Shown in pieces: positions 6,356 to 7,418 of a stretch of DNA of 7,418 bases. Position 1 is the first letter of the stretch. The number at the start of each line of letters is the position of its first letter. Below the pieces are notes generated by a model. It had not been told where the DNA came from. It worked only from the letters and a program-made list of their open reading frames with translations, and searched no databases. The translations under genes and the position numbers were made by a program. The stretch comes from Candidatus Aenigmatarchaeota archaeon (GTDB taxonomy: Archaea; Aenigmatarchaeota; Aenigmatarchaeia; QMZP01), in assembly GCA_017609145.1 (NCBI GenBank), contig JAFCEM010000038.1, forward strand, positions 1-7,418, in the 5' to 3' direction.

Positions 6356-7378
6356 ATGGATCCACACCTGATAGAGCTGCCGAGAAAGGTCGTTGTCGGC
6401 AATGATGTTCTTAAGGAGATACCATCTGTCTGCAGGGAATTCGGTATTTCCTCTGGTATTCTGGTCATAAGCGACGATAACACAAGGGGCATCGCCGGTG
6501 ACAGCATAAAGGACAGCCTTGACTCTGTCATGGCAATTGTCAACAGCGACCAGTATTCCGAGGTTGAGAGGCTGAAGGCAGAGCATAGCGGTATAAATAT
6601 GGTCATAGGCGCAGGGGGTGGAAGGGTGATAGACATAGGAAAGCTCCTTGCTTTTGAGTTGGATATACCTTTCATATCCGTGCCAACTGCGCCCTCTCAT
6701 GACGGTATAACATCGGAAAGGGTCAGCATATCAAAAGGTAATGGGAAATATTCCATAAGGGCAAAGCCCCCGATTGCTATTATAGCTGACATCAAGATTT
6801 TGATGAATGCCCCGTACAGGTTGGTAGCAGCCGGTTGCGCTGATGTGATTTCCAACTATACCGCTGTCTACGACTGGAAACTCGGGAAGGAGCGGGGGGA
6901 ATACTATTCCAAGTACGCTGCCACGCTTTCCCTGCTGGCTGCGGAGATAGTGATGAGATCTGCAGAGAGTATAAAGAACATGGAAGAGCGCGGCATAAGG
7001 GACCTTGTCGAAGCCCTCGTGACATCTGGTATATCAATGTCAATGGCACATTCATCGAGGCCTGCCTCGGGCAGCGAACACATGTTCTCTCATGCACTGG
7101 ACCAGCTCGGTTCAACCGCATTGCATGGGGAACAGTGTGGTATTGGTGCGGTACTCATGGCGCACCTCCAGAGACAGGACTGGGAGAATATCAAAAAAAG
7201 TCTCGCAGTCGTTGGCGCACCAACAACCGCAAGGGAACTTGGAGTGGATCAGGATATGCTCGTGAATGCCTTGGTAAAGGCAAAGGAAATCAGGGATAGA
7301 TACACCATACTGAACAGAAAACCACTTGATGCGCAGAAGGCTATAGAGCTCTGCAGGGCAACGGGCATCTTCAGCTGA
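6356..7378 (+). CDS. egsA: sn-Glycerol-1-phosphate dehydrogenase [NAD(P)+]
   Basis: A 340-residue enzyme of the iron-containing alcohol dehydrogenase / glycerol dehydrogenase superfamily. It reduces dihydroxyacetone phosphate to sn-glycerol 1-phosphate, the backbone of archaeal ether lipids. Landmarks are GAGGGRVIDIGK at 85-96 for the nucleotide pyrophosphate, PTAPSHDGITSER at 110-122, and GCADVISNYTAVYDW at 160-174. SGSEHMFSHALD lies at 238-249 and LHGEQCGIG at 256-264. Asp163, His242 and His257 are the expected zinc ligands by analogy with the family. PTAPSHDGI and SGSEHMFSH separate G1P dehydrogenase from bacterial glycerol dehydrogenase. Length is normal (about 340-350). The start at 6356 is set by the TATA box 26 bases upstream; 18 extra codons back to a TTG at 6302 are in frame but not expected to be translated. 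Bacterial AraM homologues exist, but the setting and the archaeal promoter favour the archaeal enzyme. Confidence 0.95.
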   Translation: MDPHLIELPRKVVVGNDVLKEIPSVCREFGISSGILVISDDNTRGIAGDSIKDSLDSVMAIVNSDQYSEVERLKAEHSGINMVIGAGGGRVIDIGKLLAFELDIPFISVPTAPSHDGITSERVSISKGNGKYSIRAKPPIAIIADIKILMNAPYRLVAAGCADVISNYTAVYDWKLGKERGEYYSKYAATLSLLAAEIVMRSAESIKNMEERGIRDLVEALVTSGISMSMAHSSRPASGSEHMFSHALDQLGSTALHGEQCGIGAVLMAHLQRQDWENIKKSLAVVGAPTTARELGVDQDMLVNALVKAKEIRDRYTILNRKPLDAQKAIELCRATGIFS

Positions 7379-7383
7379 GTATC

Positions 7384-7394
7384 CTTATTTAAAT
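7384..7394 (+). promoter_or_regulatory. TATA box of a probable next gene starting at 7415
   Basis: CTTATTTAAAT is centred 26 bases before an ATG at 7415-7417, the same spacing seen for the other leaderless genes here. The window ends one base after that ATG, so the product cannot be seen. Confidence 0.4.
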
Positions 7395-7395
7395 G

Positions 7396-7401
7396 TTTTT
7401 T
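7396..7401 (+). terminator. egsA: T-run after egsA, possible transcription termination site
   Basis: Six consecutive Ts lie 17 bases past the egsA stop. Archaeal RNA polymerase often terminates at such T-tracts without a hairpin. It sits inside the candidate promoter of the next gene, so it may be only part of an AT-rich spacer. Confidence 0.3.
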
Positions 7402-7418
7402 CAAATCTTATTGCATGG

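Noticed and set aside
1..7418. Search by eye for tRNA, rRNA, CRISPR repeats, insertion sequence ends and riboswitches
   Set aside because: Genes fill almost the whole window, intergenic gaps are under about 90 bases, and none contains a cloverleaf, regular repeat array or transposase fragment that I can see.

Overview
This window looks like chromosomal DNA of an archaeon. Three observations support that. It encodes sn-glycerol-1-phosphate dehydrogenase, the enzyme that sets the stereochemistry of archaeal lipids. Nearly every gene has an archaeal TATA-like box whose centre lies about 26-27 bases before the chosen start codon, which implies mostly leaderless transcripts. Arg AGG and Ile ATA codons are common. 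The lineage cannot be fixed from the sequence alone. The base composition is moderate and the genes are tightly packed. No mobile element, CRISPR array, tRNA or rRNA was seen.

Layout: 1-1344 (minus) is an aldehyde dehydrogenase of the non-phosphorylating glyceraldehyde-3-phosphate dehydrogenase (GAPN) type, cut by the left edge so that its C-terminus is missing. Next, 1411-2622 (minus) is a 12-helix-type MFS transporter of unknown substrate. Divergent from it, 2685-2957 (plus) is a DUF167/YggU protein, followed by 3005-3457 (plus), a small integral membrane protein of the COG2426 'small multidrug export' family. Tail to tail with that gene, 3462-4625 (minus) is metK, S-adenosylmethionine synthetase of the bacterial type. 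Divergent from metK, 4691-5236 (plus) is an XRE-type helix-turn-helix protein with two CBS domains. Its 3' end overlaps the 3' end of ftsY (5226-6269, minus), the signal recognition particle receptor. Divergent from ftsY, 6356-7378 (plus) is egsA. A TATA box and an ATG in the last 35 bases suggest a further plus-strand gene starting at 7415.

The window is a run of singly transcribed housekeeping genes in alternating divergent and convergent pairs, not one operon. The most interesting part is the 65-base divergent region between metK and the HTH-CBS gene. It carries two back-to-back TATA boxes flanked by mirrored TAAC/GTTA dyads that sit on both start sites. CBS domains bind adenosyl ligands, in some cases SAM itself, so a SAM-responsive control circuit is a reasonable and testable guess. 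Two further points are the bacterial-type MetK in an archaeal setting and a perfect 10-bp hairpin across the overlapping stop codons of the HTH-CBS gene and ftsY. No gene cluster here looks like an undescribed defence or biosynthetic system.
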